This document shows positions 1 through 9,947 of a stretch of DNA of 24,356 nt, in pieces. The DNA comes from a virus. How positions within the stretch are numbered: position 1 is the stretch's first letter; each line of letters begins with the position of its first letter. Under the pieces are notes generated by a model. It was not told the DNA's origin, did no database searches, and saw only the letters and a program-made list of their open reading frames with translations. The DNA lies in IMG/VR virus record IMGVR_UViG_3300042458_000227, positions 1-24,356 of that record. One strand, written 5' to 3'. The position numbers were made by a program, and so were the translations under genes.

Positions 1-3000
1 AAATATTCTGCACGAGCAATAGCACTACCACCAATAGGAAGATCAGTGACATTCTTATAGTCGGCAAGAACCTGCTCAGCCTTAGCAAGCCTCCAACGCA
101 TCTTAGGTGTAGTCGCACCCTGCCAAGCACCAAACTCCATACGTAGCGCAGAAGCAGTATCAAACTTTGATGATGCTTCAAGCAAAGTCTTTTCAACATT
201 ACGAATCTTTGCGGCAGTCTCATTATAACGTGCCTCAGTATAAGTAATAATGTCTGCCTTATCGTCAAGGAACTTAACTAACTCGTCATCAAAATTACTC
301 TTAATCTGATCAGCAAGACGTGTAGCGTACAAAATCTTTTGACCAATAGAATCCGTAGTGTCAGTACCCTTCCAAAAAATGTCAGTAAAATTCTCAATAG
401 CAGAGTTTAAGAAACCTATCTCTTTGCTAGTCAACTGAATCATCTCTTGCGTCTTGACAAGTTCCTTCAACCTCTCACCAGCAACGGTAACCAAACGTTC
501 ATTTGCGGGACGAAGAATTTTAATTTCGTCAAGTATGGTTTCCATCGCCTTAGTAGGAGTACTACCTGAAGCAAGCAACTCATCAAATCGTTTAACAGTA
601 TCAACTTGACCACCGACTATTTCGGAAAGTTTTTGCAAACGACCCTTAACAATTTTTTCTTGGAAAACACCACCAGTAAGATTCGCTTTAGCCTGCCAAA
701 CCTCAGGCCAAACTTCCTGACGTTTAACCAAAGCAGCGTTAGCCTGAATGCGCATCTTACTAATAGTTTCTAAAGCCTCATCAGTGTTAGACAACGAAAC
801 ATTGAAGCGTTCAATCTCAACAGTGGATTCAAGTTTGCGTGTCTTATCCAAGAACTTCTTATCTGAAGAAACATCCCAAATGTCATTTAACATTTTTTTG
901 CGTGCATTAATTCTACTTATATTAGTAACACGATTAAAATCGTTATTACCTTGTTTAGATAAAGAAACTAAACCTTCGGTGATGTCATCAAAAGAAGTTT
1001 CACCACTCTTAATAGCCTGCAACAAACCATGCATTTTCTGTAGGACAACTTCAGGAGCTGCCTGTTCTTGAGTGACAAACTTAAACTCCATAGCCTTACG
1101 ACGAGAAGCCAAAGCCTCTCCTTGTTGACGTAGTTTAAGGATTCTATTTCTAACCTCAGGCTTAATAGGCATATTGCGCCTCAAACCCTTTACTTCTTCA
1201 ATAGCACTTTCATAGTCAGCAACAAATTTCCTATTGTTAATAGCATCAAAAGTATCGCCTCGCATAGCACTACGTGCTGCTCTGTACTCAGCCTCGTACT
1301 TCTTAATCTGTCGCGGCAGACGTTCAAGAATTTCCATAGATTCAGCAGTGACAGAATCAGTAGGATCTAAACGAAGTAGTTCGTTATCAACATCAGCAAT
1401 CTCTTTATCCATAGCAATGCGTTGCGACTGCCTAGCAGACGCATACGCCTTAGGATCACCAATACTATATAAAGCCTCAAACTCGTTCTTGTTTAACGTA
1501 AAGATCTGACGTTTGCCATTCTCATAATAAACAATTTGTTGTTGGAACCCATCCTCAATAGCAACAAACGGCCTAGAAGTCTTTGTTGCAGCATCAGTGT
1601 TCTCACGATAAAACTTATTTATACCCAACTTCTGAGTATTCAAAGTAGTTTTTTCTTTCTGCAAGAAATCTATTTCACCAAGTTTCTGAGCACGCGGTTT
1701 AGTATTCTGCATGTCACGTGGTGACCAGCCCATATCAGAAACTTCTTTTCTTAAAGTTCCAACACGATCATCTATCTCAGCAATTCTGACATCAATATCT
1801 TTTTTAGCAGTAGAAATATAATCAGTAACATCATCAATCTGAATGTACTGACCATTCTGTTCAACATAAACTTTCTCACCCTTATTAACAGCCTGACGTG
1901 CACGAGCATTACCAGTCACAGGAATAGAGAAAGAAACATCGCCACTAACATCATAGTTAGCAAAAACACGCAACAAACTATCAAGTTGTTCACGTTCAAT
2001 AGCAGCAAAATATTCAGGAGAGTTCTGCAACTCTTCCAACTGACGATGAGCCTTACGAGCAGCAAGCAAAGCTTCCCTCTCAGGCAAGTCAACAGTCACC
2101 TTATCCAAACGACCCTTACCGACCAAACCTTCACGCTTGGCCAACAAAGCAGGTTCCGCAACGACAACTTCATCAAGTTTCTTTGAAGCACCTTCAACAG
2201 TACTGTTAATAACTTGGAACTTTCCTACGGCTTCCTCATACTGTCTAGCAAGCATATTCAAGATACCACCATACATTGAAGGCACATCTTGTCCTGGGCG
2301 TCGTCCGCCAATTACAATCTTGCTTACATCAACAAAAGGATCTTGAGCAACAGTTAGCCAAGTACGCGACTTGGATGACTGTTTGGCCGCGGTCGCAACA
2401 CGTTCCTGTGAAGCCTTCAACCACGTTAACATTTCACGAACAGAAGCATCTTCGGAAAGACGACCAGTCGTAATATTTGTTTTAGTTAACTCACGAATAG
2501 CAGAACCAATTTCTTGATACGAAGCAGTCTCATTGGTAGGATCAACATGCTTTGCATACCAATCACGCCAAACTTTAACAACAGAATCTTTCTGACGTTT
2601 CAAAGTAGCGTTATCAGGCAAAGCCGACAACTCAGCCTCAAGACTAGTGCGCTCTTCCGCTGTTATAGTTTTAGAACGCAACTTAGAATTAATAACACGC
2701 TTACGCTTAGGAATACCAGTGTTACCCTCTTCGGAACCAAGACGCAAAAACAATCGCTTCATATTACTAACATCTTCACGACCATTAACTTTGCTCAACA
2801 AAGTAACCCACTCAGCCATGTCGTCGCCAGTATTCGCAGAAAGAGCATTGTCAATCAAAGTATAAAGATCAGCAGGATCTCCACCCCAACCATCAGCCTG
2901 TGCAATCAAATCATTCAAGTTAATTTCTGCGCGACGATAGACAGCCGCTTCTGCTTGGATAACTTCACCATGTTCTTTGGCGACAATATTAACAATCTTG

Positions 3001-6000
3001 CGGTACATGTCTTGATCAGGAACAAGACCTTCTTTGAACATTAAGTCAGCGACACGTGAGAAACGTGTTTGAACTTCAGTAGTAAACCATGCTTCAAGAG
3101 TGGCGTTAGCCAATCTTGCACGCATCTCTTCCTGACCAACTCTGATAACTTTTTGTTTAGCGGCTTGTTGCGCTGTACGAACACCTTGACGTGTACCAGT
3201 ACCTGCACGAACATCAGCCTTCGCTCTAGCAACATTACTTCTACCACGTACACTGCGAGTAGAAGCATCCCAAGTAGTTTCATCGGCCATGCCCCCACCA
3301 GTGCCACCACGTTGAATACCATACTTGTCAAAAAGTTGAGTACGTAAAGATTCTATTTCACCACGCAAAGAATTATTTGGAAGTGCATCATCTCTAAAAG
3401 TTACTGCACGCGCGCGAGGTAAATTACCTCGTGGTGTAGACGCAGGAATAATTGCAGAAATACGATCACTAATATCTTTAGTAGCGTCATCAAGTTGCCT
3501 TGATGCAAGCGTCATGTTATCTAAAAGTAAACGATCAACTTCAGACCAATCAGACTCAGGAACATCTTTCAATTTCTTGCCTAGCACAGCAAGTTTTTCT
3601 TGAACAATATTTTGCACTGCACGCAAATCATTGTTCATAGAGACATAAGTTTTGGCATCAGCAGCACCAGTGAGCCACTTAACAATACGTTCATCAATCT
3701 TACGATTATTGATCATACGTGTAAGACCTGGCACAAGTTTATTCATACCAACTAAAGCAGTGACATTAGGAAGATCAATTAGGTCATCTGCGGTGACAAT
3801 ACGGCGAGGTGCACGAACGCCAGCGACACCACTTTCACCAGTAATATTTTCTGAAACCCATCTCTGCACATCGTCAATAGAAGCTTCACCACGATAGATG
3901 CGTCCACCATCAGTGTCACGCAACTTCAATGCGTTCATATAATCTTCCATGTTGATTGTTTTAATAACTTCATCCGTGTCAGTGACGCCAACACCCTTAA
4001 TGGGTGCAACAATCTGAAACTCGCGCGTCATTGTGTCAGTACGAATTTCATCAAGTCGGTTAGCAAAGTCATTGAAAGTAATGTTTGGTTTATCAAAATC
4101 AAAATACTTAAGCAACGAGTCATACTCGGGAGTATCTAAAAATTCTTTAAGAAGATCAGTACCATAAGTAGCATTAGGATCAGGTACACCATCTTTAAAC
4201 AAAGTATTCTTCAATTTGACAGCAGCAGCATATTCGTAAACGCTATCAACAACTTGGTTTTCAACTTTTGAATAGTTGTCATAAATTGTTTCCAAACGGA
4301 AACGACCAAACTTGTCTGTGTTAGATCTAGCTAACTTCATATAAAAGTTATCTACATCAGCGGCCTCAGCCAAAATGTCTTTAAGTTGATCAGCCAACCC
4401 AGCAGGCAAAGCAGTAGAACCATCATGCAAAGAAAGAATAGCCATAGCAGCAAGACGAGTTTCTTTAAGAGAAGCCTCGTCGCGCACACCACGATAAATT
4501 GCCTCGACAAGATTAGCGGAACCCATCATGTCAGCAACAGCAGTAGCAGAAATATCATCATCAGGGTTAGCCAACATCCACCAACGTTGATCAACAGCAC
4601 CTAAATTACTTACATCAACCTTAGACCACTCGCCACCAGCCTCAGCATAACGCTGAGCCAACAACGACTCTTTTGCAGGAGTCATCTTATTACGAGGGCC
4701 ACCAGTACTACCCCTCTGAACTTTTCCTTTAATTTCTTCCCACAACTTACCATTGACAGGAGTTGACTCAGTATCAACACCAAACACTCTCTGTCGTCGC
4801 CCACCCTGAACACGCGAATCACCAAACAAAGCCTTACGAACATTCTCAGAAAACTGTTTAGCGTTAGGAATATCCATACCATTAACAATGTCATCAAAAC
4901 GATTCTGAACAACATTGCCAAACTCTATTAAACGTCCCTCAATCTTTTGAAGTTGTTCCAACTCTTTGGCTGCTTCAGCCAAACGAGGACGAACAACACC
5001 ATCAATGTTCTCAAAAATCTCTGCCTGCTTCTGAGCCTCTTTAAGATCTTTAATAATACGACTGTACTGACCCTCAAGAGCATTCAACACTTCAGGACGA
5101 TCACCAAGAATACGACTCAACGTCTTATCATGCAAAGTCAACTCTTCAATAAGAGCACCCAAAGTTTGCTGTGTCTGGAAAACAGATTCACGTGCACCAT
5201 TAGTTCTAGTGAACAACTCGTCAAAAGAATCATTCAACTTACCCAAAGCCTTAGAAGCATTATTCATCGCCCCACGACGATCAGAAACAGCCTTCTTCAA
5301 ATTCTTAGTCGCACCATCAACAGCCTCATCGTTAATGAGTAGACGTTCCTCAAGGCGTTTAAAAACACCTTTCTCAGCAAGATATTTCTTACGAGCAATC
5401 TTACCCATCTGCGCAGAATACATATCAACATAACGATCCAACACAGTAGGCAAATCTGTTTCAAAGAAATCAAAATCAATTTTACCTTCACGACGAGCAA
5501 TCTTATTTAAACTAACAAGACCACCATCAATATCTTCTTGCTTTAAAATATAACCAAAGAAATCATCGCCAGCAACCATACGAGACTTGAACACACCCTC
5601 TTCTGTTAGAGGGTTATACAAAAGATTAGCCAACTTAACAGCAACAGGGTTCTCCGAGTTGGCCATAAAACGATACGCTTTTTCAGCAGGCAAGTGAGGG
5701 AAGTAATTAGTGATCCGACCAACAGGAGCATCAGGATCAACAGCCTTAGCAGCGACATCAATATTGTCATGCAACTGCTTTAAGAAACCAACAACAGGAA
5801 CAGCAAGACGCTCATCAGCAGTAGCAGTACCAGCCCTAACGGCCGCGTCAGAGTTATCCAACAAAGTATAAGCAGTACCACGAGCAGACTTAAGGTCTGC
5901 CTCGTTCACGGACCCCAACAACTGTCGTTGCAAAACTTGTGCAACACGTTTCTGAGCCGCTTGTTCCGCACGTTCAGTGTTACGTGAAACAACCATATGC

Positions 6001-6896
6001 AAATAATCTGCACCCTCATCAGCACCAGCAGTACCACGAGCCAAAGCCTTACGAGCCGCGTTCATGTCAGTAGAATCAAACAACTCAGAAGCACGTTTAA
6101 ACAAATGGTCACCTGACCAAGTTCTCATACCAACTATTCCACGTTCCAAACCTTCACCGACACGAGTAGTACCAGCAACACGGCGACCCATAAAATATAA
6201 GCCAGCACGATTGACGCCAGCCTTCGCAAGAAGGTCTGCGTCCTTGACAGCGACACGACCATAACGAGCAGCCCTAGTAACAATATCGTTAGGAGCACCA
6301 ATTTCTGCTAGACGACTAGCAAAAGCCAAACGTCCTTCTTTGCCGACAATAGAAACAGATTTAGCACCCTTGACAACAGCGCCAGCCTCATCAAGAAGTT
6401 TCATGCCACCCGAAATACGGCCAGCACCCAACGTCACATAAGTTAAAGGATCAAGAAGAATATCACCAGCAAAACCAAGAATACGGTTAGCCCAAGCACT
6501 ACCAGTAGCATCACCAATAACTTTACCAAAACCAAAACTAGGATCAGCGACCTGCTTAGTAAAATCATTCCACGAAGCAACAGTATTAGGATCACTATCT
6601 AAAGCATCTTTCAATTCCATTACTGTAGATGTGACAGCACGCCCAGGCAACGAAATAATTTCGCCTGCCTTTGAAACAACCTTGCCCACAGGTGACTCTA
6701 AAATGTCTGTAATAAGACCTTTCCAACCACCAACATCAGGAACAGTGTTAGCCCCGCCCATAGCGGTGTAATCCCTATTAAGCGTACTATTCATCGTCTG
6801 CTGTTTCAGAACACTTTGCAGTGTCTGAACAGAGGACGATTTGGCCTGTTGTTGGGCAGCGCGAGCGAGATCTAAACGAGGATTATAAACAGCCAT
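1..6896 (-). CDS. giant virion/ejection-type protein, C-terminus outside window
   Basis: A single minus-strand frame runs from ATG at 6894-6896 (MAVYNPRLDLARAAQQQ) to the left edge without a stop, giving 2298 complete codons plus two bases. The protein is therefore larger than this. I recognise no enzymatic motif. An early hydrophobic stretch (GDILLDPLTYVTLGAG) and an NYFPHLP motif (residues 397-403) resemble, from memory, large phage virion proteins. Long charged heptad-like helical segments are visible around residues 505-650 and 1700-1940, and the whole chain reads as mostly alpha-helical. It is the last gene seen in the leftward structural run, after three smaller Gln/Ala-rich or helical proteins. 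T7-like phages place internal core proteins gp14, gp15 and gp16 there. Inference: a DNA-ejection or capsid-core protein about twice the length of T7 gp16 or more. The start has no clear Shine-Dalgarno and lies 8 bases after the previous stop. Alternative: a polyvalent protein with an enzymatic domain beyond the window. The frame is certain; the role is moderately supported. Confidence 0.85.
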   Translation of the reverse strand, partial: MAVYNPRLDLARAAQQQAKSSSVQTLQSVLKQQTMNSTLNRDYTAMGGANTVPDVGGWKGLITDILESPVGKVVSKAGEIISLPGRAVTSTVMELKDALDSDPNTVASWNDFTKQVADPSFGFGKVIGDATGSAWANRILGFAGDILLDPLTYVTLGAGRISGGMKLLDEAGAVVKGAKSVSIVGKEGRLAFASRLAEIGAPNDIVTRAARYGRVAVKDADLLAKAGVNRAGLYFMGRRVAGTTRVGEGLERGIVGMRTWSGDHLFKRASELFDSTDMNAARKALARGTAGADEGADYLHMVVSRNTERAEQAAQKRVAQVLQRQLLGSVNEADLKSARGTAYTLLDNSDAAVRAGTATADERLAVPVVGFLKQLHDNIDVAAKAVDPDAPVGRITNYFPHLPAEKAYRFMANSENPVAVKLANLLYNPLTEEGVFKSRMVAGDDFFGYILKQEDIDGGLVSLNKIARREGKIDFDFFETDLPTVLDRYVDMYSAQMGKIARKKYLAEKGVFKRLEERLLINDEAVDGATKNLKKAVSDRRGAMNNASKALGKLNDSFDELFTRTNGARESVFQTQQTLGALIEELTLHDKTLSRILGDRPEVLNALEGQYSRIIKDLKEAQKQAEIFENIDGVVRPRLAEAAKELEQLQKIEGRLIEFGNVVQNRFDDIVNGMDIPNAKQFSENVRKALFGDSRVQGGRRQRVFGVDTESTPVNGKLWEEIKGKVQRGSTGGPRNKMTPAKESLLAQRYAEAGGEWSKVDVSNLGAVDQRWWMLANPDDDISATAVADMMGSANLVEAIYRGVRDEASLKETRLAAMAILSLHDGSTALPAGLADQLKDILAEAADVDNFYMKLARSNTDKFGRFRLETIYDNYSKVENQVVDSVYEYAAAVKLKNTLFKDGVPDPNATYGTDLLKEFLDTPEYDSLLKYFDFDKPNITFNDFANRLDEIRTDTMTREFQIVAPIKGVGVTDTDEVIKTINMEDYMNALKLRDTDGGRIYRGEASIDDVQRWVSENITGESGVAGVRAPRRIVTADDLIDLPNVTALVGMNKLVPGLTRMINNRKIDERIVKWLTGAADAKTYVSMNNDLRAVQNIVQEKLAVLGKKLKDVPESDWSEVDRLLLDNMTLASRQLDDATKDISDRISAIIPASTPRGNLPRARAVTFRDDALPNNSLRGEIESLRTQLFDKYGIQRGGTGGGMADETTWDASTRSVRGRSNVARAKADVRAGTGTRQGVRTAQQAAKQKVIRVGQEEMRARLANATLEAWFTTEVQTRFSRVADLMFKEGLVPDQDMYRKIVNIVAKEHGEVIQAEAAVYRRAEINLNDLIAQADGWGGDPADLYTLIDNALSANTGDDMAEWVTLLSKVNGREDVSNMKRLFLRLGSEEGNTGIPKRKRVINSKLRSKTITAEERTSLEAELSALPDNATLKRQKDSVVKVWRDWYAKHVDPTNETASYQEIGSAIRELTKTNITTGRLSEDASVREMLTWLKASQERVATAAKQSSKSRTWLTVAQDPFVDVSKIVIGGRRPGQDVPSMYGGILNMLARQYEEAVGKFQVINSTVEGASKKLDEVVVAEPALLAKREGLVGKGRLDKVTVDLPEREALLAARKAHRQLEELQNSPEYFAAIEREQLDSLLRVFANYDVSGDVSFSIPVTGNARARQAVNKGEKVYVEQNGQYIQIDDVTDYISTAKKDIDVRIAEIDDRVGTLRKEVSDMGWSPRDMQNTKPRAQKLGEIDFLQKEKTTLNTQKLGINKFYRENTDAATKTSRPFVAIEDGFQQQIVYYENGKRQIFTLNKNEFEALYSIGDPKAYASARQSQRIAMDKEIADVDNELLRLDPTDSVTAESMEILERLPRQIKKYEAEYRAARSAMRGDTFDAINNRKFVADYESAIEEVKGLRRNMPIKPEVRNRILKLRQQGEALASRRKAMEFKFVTQEQAAPEVVLQKMHGLLQAIKSGETSFDDITEGLVSLSKQGNNDFNRVTNISRINARKKMLNDIWDVSSDKKFLDKTRKLESTVEIERFNVSLSNTDEALETISKMRIQANAALVKRQEVWPEVWQAKANLTGGVFQEKIVKGRLQKLSEIVGGQVDTVKRFDELLASGSTPTKAMETILDEIKILRPANERLVTVAGERLKELVKTQEMIQLTSKEIGFLNSAIENFTDIFWKGTDTTDSIGQKILYATRLADQIKSNFDDELVKFLDDKADIITYTEARYNETAAKIRNVEKTLLEASSKFDTASALRMEFGAWQGATTPKMRWRLAKAEQVLADYKNVTDLPIGGSAIARAEY

Positions 6897-6904
6897 TACT
6901 AATA

Positions 6905-8164
6905 CTACTGGCTGTTACCTAAACCAAAAAGAGCCAAACGCTGATTAATCTGATCCCCAGTAGGCGTTCTACCAGCATCAATAAGGTTCTGCAACTCAGC
7001 CAATTTCTCAACATCAATCTCTCTACTCTTCGCTTCAACCTTAAAACGATCCGCAGAAAGATATTGATCCTTATTTTTATCCTTAGCTTTCTTCTCCGCT
7101 TCCCTGGACATAGCCATACCACGAAATTCAGCCATCAAATTGTTATCTTTACGTTTGCCACTAATAAGAGGTTTGCCAGCAGCAATATAGTCAGAAACCT
7201 TTACAGCACGTTCGTCGTCGTTACCCGAAAACCAGTCGTCTATTGCAGAGCCAGTACCCGAAGTACCCTTATTGACCTCATTGAGAATAAAGTTTTTGAA
7301 TGCTTCTTCTTTTTCAGCAGGAGTAAAAGTTTTGTCAACATACTTCTGTTTTTCCTGATCATAAACTTTGACAGTACCAAGACCAAAACTTTTATTATAA
7401 ATATCTATCATCCATGCTTCTTCAATACCAAGAATCTTAGCCAATTCCTTAGCATCTTGTTTACTCTGAGGCAACAACCTAGCAGGAATAGCATCCTGAG
7501 CAGCCTTATCTTGCTCCATCATCTTCGTATAAATAGCCTGAGTATCAACACCAGTCTGCTGTCGTTGCTTATCAGTACGCAAAGACAAACTCTGAATCAT
7601 ATTTTGCAACTCAGATTGCTGATCATAAATATCCTGGCTAAAAGGAGCATCATTAACAGAATACTGCTCGTAAGGTTGGCGCAACCCAGCCTTACCATAA
7701 ACATTATCCTGCTCAGCCTCACGCATATCCTTCTCATACGTAATAGCAGCATTCTGTTTGTCACGAACCTCATTAAACATATTGTTAATAATATCTTCAA
7801 TAGTTTTAAGATTAAGACCAGCACCAGTTGAATACTCGTCAACACCCAAAGTCTCAGCAACAACACTAATAGCGTTTTGACGATCAATAGTTCCATCAGA
7901 AATCTGTTGAGCAACCTGATTCCAAATAGGAGTAGAACTATTCAACGCGCCAGTTAACTCAGGAGTAGCGAACTCAAAAGGAGCAGGAACTAAACCAACA
8001 GGATCAAACATTCCATAAGCCGCAGAAAACTGCGGATTAAAAACAGACGACATAATATCCTGCGTATAATTCAACTGCGACGAAGATGAAGGTGGATTAT
8101 CACCCGAACTATCCTGCAAATATTGAATCAAAGCCAAAGGATCATTAATTTTAGGTTGTACCAT
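6905..8164 (-). CDS. internal virion (ejection)-type protein, unknown family
   Basis: A protein of 419 aa from ATG at 8162-8164. A GTG one codon upstream (8167) is also open. GGAGG at 8171-8175 sits 6 nt from the ATG but only 3 nt from the GTG, and the ATG gives an ATGA overlap with the upstream stop, so the ATG is preferred. No known enzymatic motif is visible. The chain is polar, rich in Gln, Asp and Lys, and largely helical in appearance, with a charged C-terminal half (EAEKKAKDKNKDQ; DVEKLAELQNLIDAGRTP). The middle has a compact Lys/Glu-rich stretch (KELAKILGIEEAWMIDIY). It lies between a Gln/Ala-rich protein and the giant protein, the slot of T7 gp15-like internal core proteins. The role is inferred from position; sequence alone does not identify it. 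Confidence 0.8.
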   Translation of the reverse strand: MVQPKINDPLALIQYLQDSSGDNPPSSSSQLNYTQDIMSSVFNPQFSAAYGMFDPVGLVPAPFEFATPELTGALNSSTPIWNQVAQQISDGTIDRQNAISVVAETLGVDEYSTGAGLNLKTIEDIINNMFNEVRDKQNAAITYEKDMREAEQDNVYGKAGLRQPYEQYSVNDAPFSQDIYDQQSELQNMIQSLSLRTDKQRQQTGVDTQAIYTKMMEQDKAAQDAIPARLLPQSKQDAKELAKILGIEEAWMIDIYNKSFGLGTVKVYDQEKQKYVDKTFTPAEKEEAFKNFILNEVNKGTSGTGSAIDDWFSGNDDERAVKVSDYIAAGKPLISGKRKDNNLMAEFRGMAMSREAEKKAKDKNKDQYLSADRFKVEAKSREIDVEKLAELQNLIDAGRTPTGDQINQRLALFGLGNSQ

Positions 8165-9372
8165 CACTGACCTCCAAGAAGAGCCATAATCTTAGATATA
8201 TCAACACCCTGGCCAGCAAGACCCAACAACTGTTGCATCAAAATATCCTGACGATTCTGAGTATTAGAAGTCTGAGTCAAATTACCTTGCAACTGACCAA
8301 GACCAAGTTGATTCAAAAAATCACCTAAACTATTTTGATTCAAAATACCTGACTGCAACTTGGACTGACCCAACTGTTGCATAGCCTGAGCAAACTGAGC
8401 CTGCTGAGCCTGCTGAGCCAACTGAGACTGCTGTAAAGCCTGCAAACCAGCCGCACGCTGATTAGCAGACAAATCCTGCTGAGCACCAGCACGAGCCACA
8501 CTCACATCACCAATACGAGACTGCTGAGCCGCCTGATTTGAAGCACCTAACAACTGAGCAAGATTACTGAATCCCCCACCTGTCGTCGCATTCTGAGACT
8601 GCAACATCTGCTGCAAAGCATCAATACCACCCTGAGGAGCACCAACAGCCTGACTATAACCAGCCATAGGATCAGACACAGCACCAATATTAGCCATCTG
8701 CAAACCAGCATAAGGATTACTTTGACCACCAAGCGCCGCTAAAGCGCGCTGGGTGCTCTCATCAATAGTTGCACGACCAGCATCAGATTGCGTAGTGATT
8801 TCGCCAGCAGTTTGGTTATACATGTTTTGCAACATTGCTAACGCATCTGCGTTTAAACCACCGAGTTGTGTTTCAACACCACCATAAAACAAATCAATAG
8901 CATCTTGCTGTGCTTTAGAACGAGCCTGCGCATCAGTAGACAACTGCCCATATCCTGCATTAATAGCAGGGTTAACAGCAGAGTTATTTAAATTTGTTGC
9001 ATACTGCGTAAGCGCCGACATGAGAGGAGCGTTTTGTGTAGTCATAGTTCCACCGCCACGTGAACTAGTTTTAGTAGGAGGATCAACTTTGTCTACATCA
9101 GGAAAAGCACGCTTCCTAACCCAATTCGCTAAATCATTACCAGCAAGAGGGCGCCCATCAACTATAATCTTTTTGCCTTCTTCAACAAAAGAAGCAAAAG
9201 CAGGATTTTTCATCCACGACAAATCATGAGCGGCACGCTGTGGAGTCGCAATGTTTTGAACATCAGCACTAAAATCAGGGTACACACTACCACCACTTGG
9301 ACCATCATATTTAGAAACAGTCGCTGGTTTACCAACAGTTCTTTTACGTTCCATTGCATTAGCATTAGGCAT
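8164..9372 (-). CDS. Gln/Ala-rich internal virion-type protein
   Basis: A 402-aa protein starting MPNANAMERKRTVGK. Residues 1 to about 110 are a mixed polar region containing a short folded-looking stretch (SWMKNPAFASFVEEGKKII). The rest is very rich in Gln, Ala, Asn and Leu, with runs such as QLAQQAQQAQFAQAMQQLGQ, typical of long helices that pack in a core or lie along membranes. The DNA under this run is a degenerate CTGAGC/CTGCTG repeat (about 8391-8430). There is no transmembrane segment and no catalytic motif. It begins 4 nt after the preceding stop, with AGGAG about 9 nt upstream, and ends in an ATGA overlap with the next gene. By position and composition it resembles the small and middle internal core proteins of podoviruses; this is inference. 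Confidence 0.82.
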   Translation of the reverse strand: MPNANAMERKRTVGKPATVSKYDGPSGGSVYPDFSADVQNIATPQRAAHDLSWMKNPAFASFVEEGKKIIVDGRPLAGNDLANWVRKRAFPDVDKVDPPTKTSSRGGGTMTTQNAPLMSALTQYATNLNNSAVNPAINAGYGQLSTDAQARSKAQQDAIDLFYGGVETQLGGLNADALAMLQNMYNQTAGEITTQSDAGRATIDESTQRALAALGGQSNPYAGLQMANIGAVSDPMAGYSQAVGAPQGGIDALQQMLQSQNATTGGGFSNLAQLLGASNQAAQQSRIGDVSVARAGAQQDLSANQRAAGLQALQQSQLAQQAQQAQFAQAMQQLGQSKLQSGILNQNSLGDFLNQLGLGQLQGNLTQTSNTQNRQDILMQQLLGLAGQGVDISKIMALLGGQ

Positions 9373-9375
9373 AAC

Positions 9376-9807
9376 TCACGCTCCTAAAAATGGGCGCAAG
9401 CCCTGTAAAGAAGCAGCAGTGTCAAGAATGTCACGCTGCTTCGCCAACTCTATATCACCCAAAGTACTCTCATACCCAGCCTGAGACTGAGCATCCTGCA
9501 AATCATACTCAGCCAACTGCTGACGCAAAGCGTCCAACTGATCATTACGCTGATTCATCCAATTCTGCGAATAGTCAGAAGCAGCACCTTTAAAAATACC
9601 GCTATTACGTAAACCACGCTTAGCATACCCAGCACCAAAACCCTCAAGCCCTTTAGCCGCAGTCTTGTCAGTAGTCATAAGATCACGAGAACCACGTTGC
9701 TGCGACAAAAGACGACTGAACGCATTCATCGCCAAAGAAGCGTCACGCTGTTTAGTCGCGCCACGCTTTTGAGGTTCGTAATTTAAACCTATATCAGTGT
9801 AAGCCAT
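9376..9807 (-). CDS. small internal virion-type protein
   Basis: A 143-aa protein, MAYTDIGLNYEPQKRGATK, with a basic N-terminal third, a Gly/Ala-rich middle (GLEGFGAGYAKRGLRNSG) and a C-terminal amphipathic helix rich in Gln, Asp and Leu (about residues 90-135: NDQLDALRQQLAEYDLQDAQ). The start lies 2 nt after the stop of the 45-aa gene, with an AAGGG run about 10 nt upstream as ribosome-binding site. It is the first of four consecutive genes with helical, Gln/Ala-rich products that lead into the giant protein. That order matches T7 gp14-gp15-gp16. No family was recognised from sequence; the ejection role is positional inference. Confidence 0.8.
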   Translation of the reverse strand: MAYTDIGLNYEPQKRGATKQRDASLAMNAFSRLLSQQRGSRDLMTTDKTAAKGLEGFGAGYAKRGLRNSGIFKGAASDYSQNWMNQRNDQLDALRQQLAEYDLQDAQSQAGYESTLGDIELAKQRDILDTAASLQGLRPFLGA

Positions 9808-9809
9808 TA

Positions 9810-9947
9810 CTAATCACCCTTTTCGTTACCCTCACCCTTATCCACAGAAGCAATAAAAGCCTCTAGCAAGGCAACCTTCTGAGCATAATCTGCCACTTGT
9901 CGTAGCAAAGACTCGATAACTTTATTTGCATCTACCTGCTCGTTCAT
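9810..9947 (-). CDS. 45-aa hypothetical protein after the tail fibre
   Basis: A short frame, MNEQVDANKVIESLLRQVAD and onward, 45 aa, ending GNEKGD. It starts at ATG 9945-9947 in an ATGA overlap with the tail-fibre stop and ends 2 nt before the next start, so it fills an otherwise empty slot exactly. Residues 6-35 form one amphipathic helix (IESLLRQVADYAQKVALLEAFI). A GGTAACG motif lies inside its last codons, 16 nt before the next gene; here it also encodes Gly-Asn. Translational coupling is likely. Function unknown; it could be a small fibre-associated or chaperone-like helical protein. Confidence 0.65.
   Translation of the reverse strand: MNEQVDANKVIESLLRQVADYAQKVALLEAFIASVDKGEGNEKGD

Noticed and set aside
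2514-3044. Plus-strand frame of 176 aa
   Set aside because: Lies inside the giant minus-strand frame and has the low-complexity Arg/Ser/Thr/Ile make-up of an antisense reading. Other plus-strand frames in 748-6264 are similar.
7064-7831. Plus-strand frame of 255 aa
   Set aside because: Antisense to the 419-aa virion protein, rich in Ile, Leu, Ser, Thr and Asn, with no domain and no ribosome-binding site; a shadow of the real minus-strand gene.
8391-8430. CTGAGC/CTGCTG-type repeat as a non-coding repeat or CRISPR-like array
   Set aside because: It is the codon trace of a Gln/Ala run in the 402-aa protein; there are no spacers of constant length.
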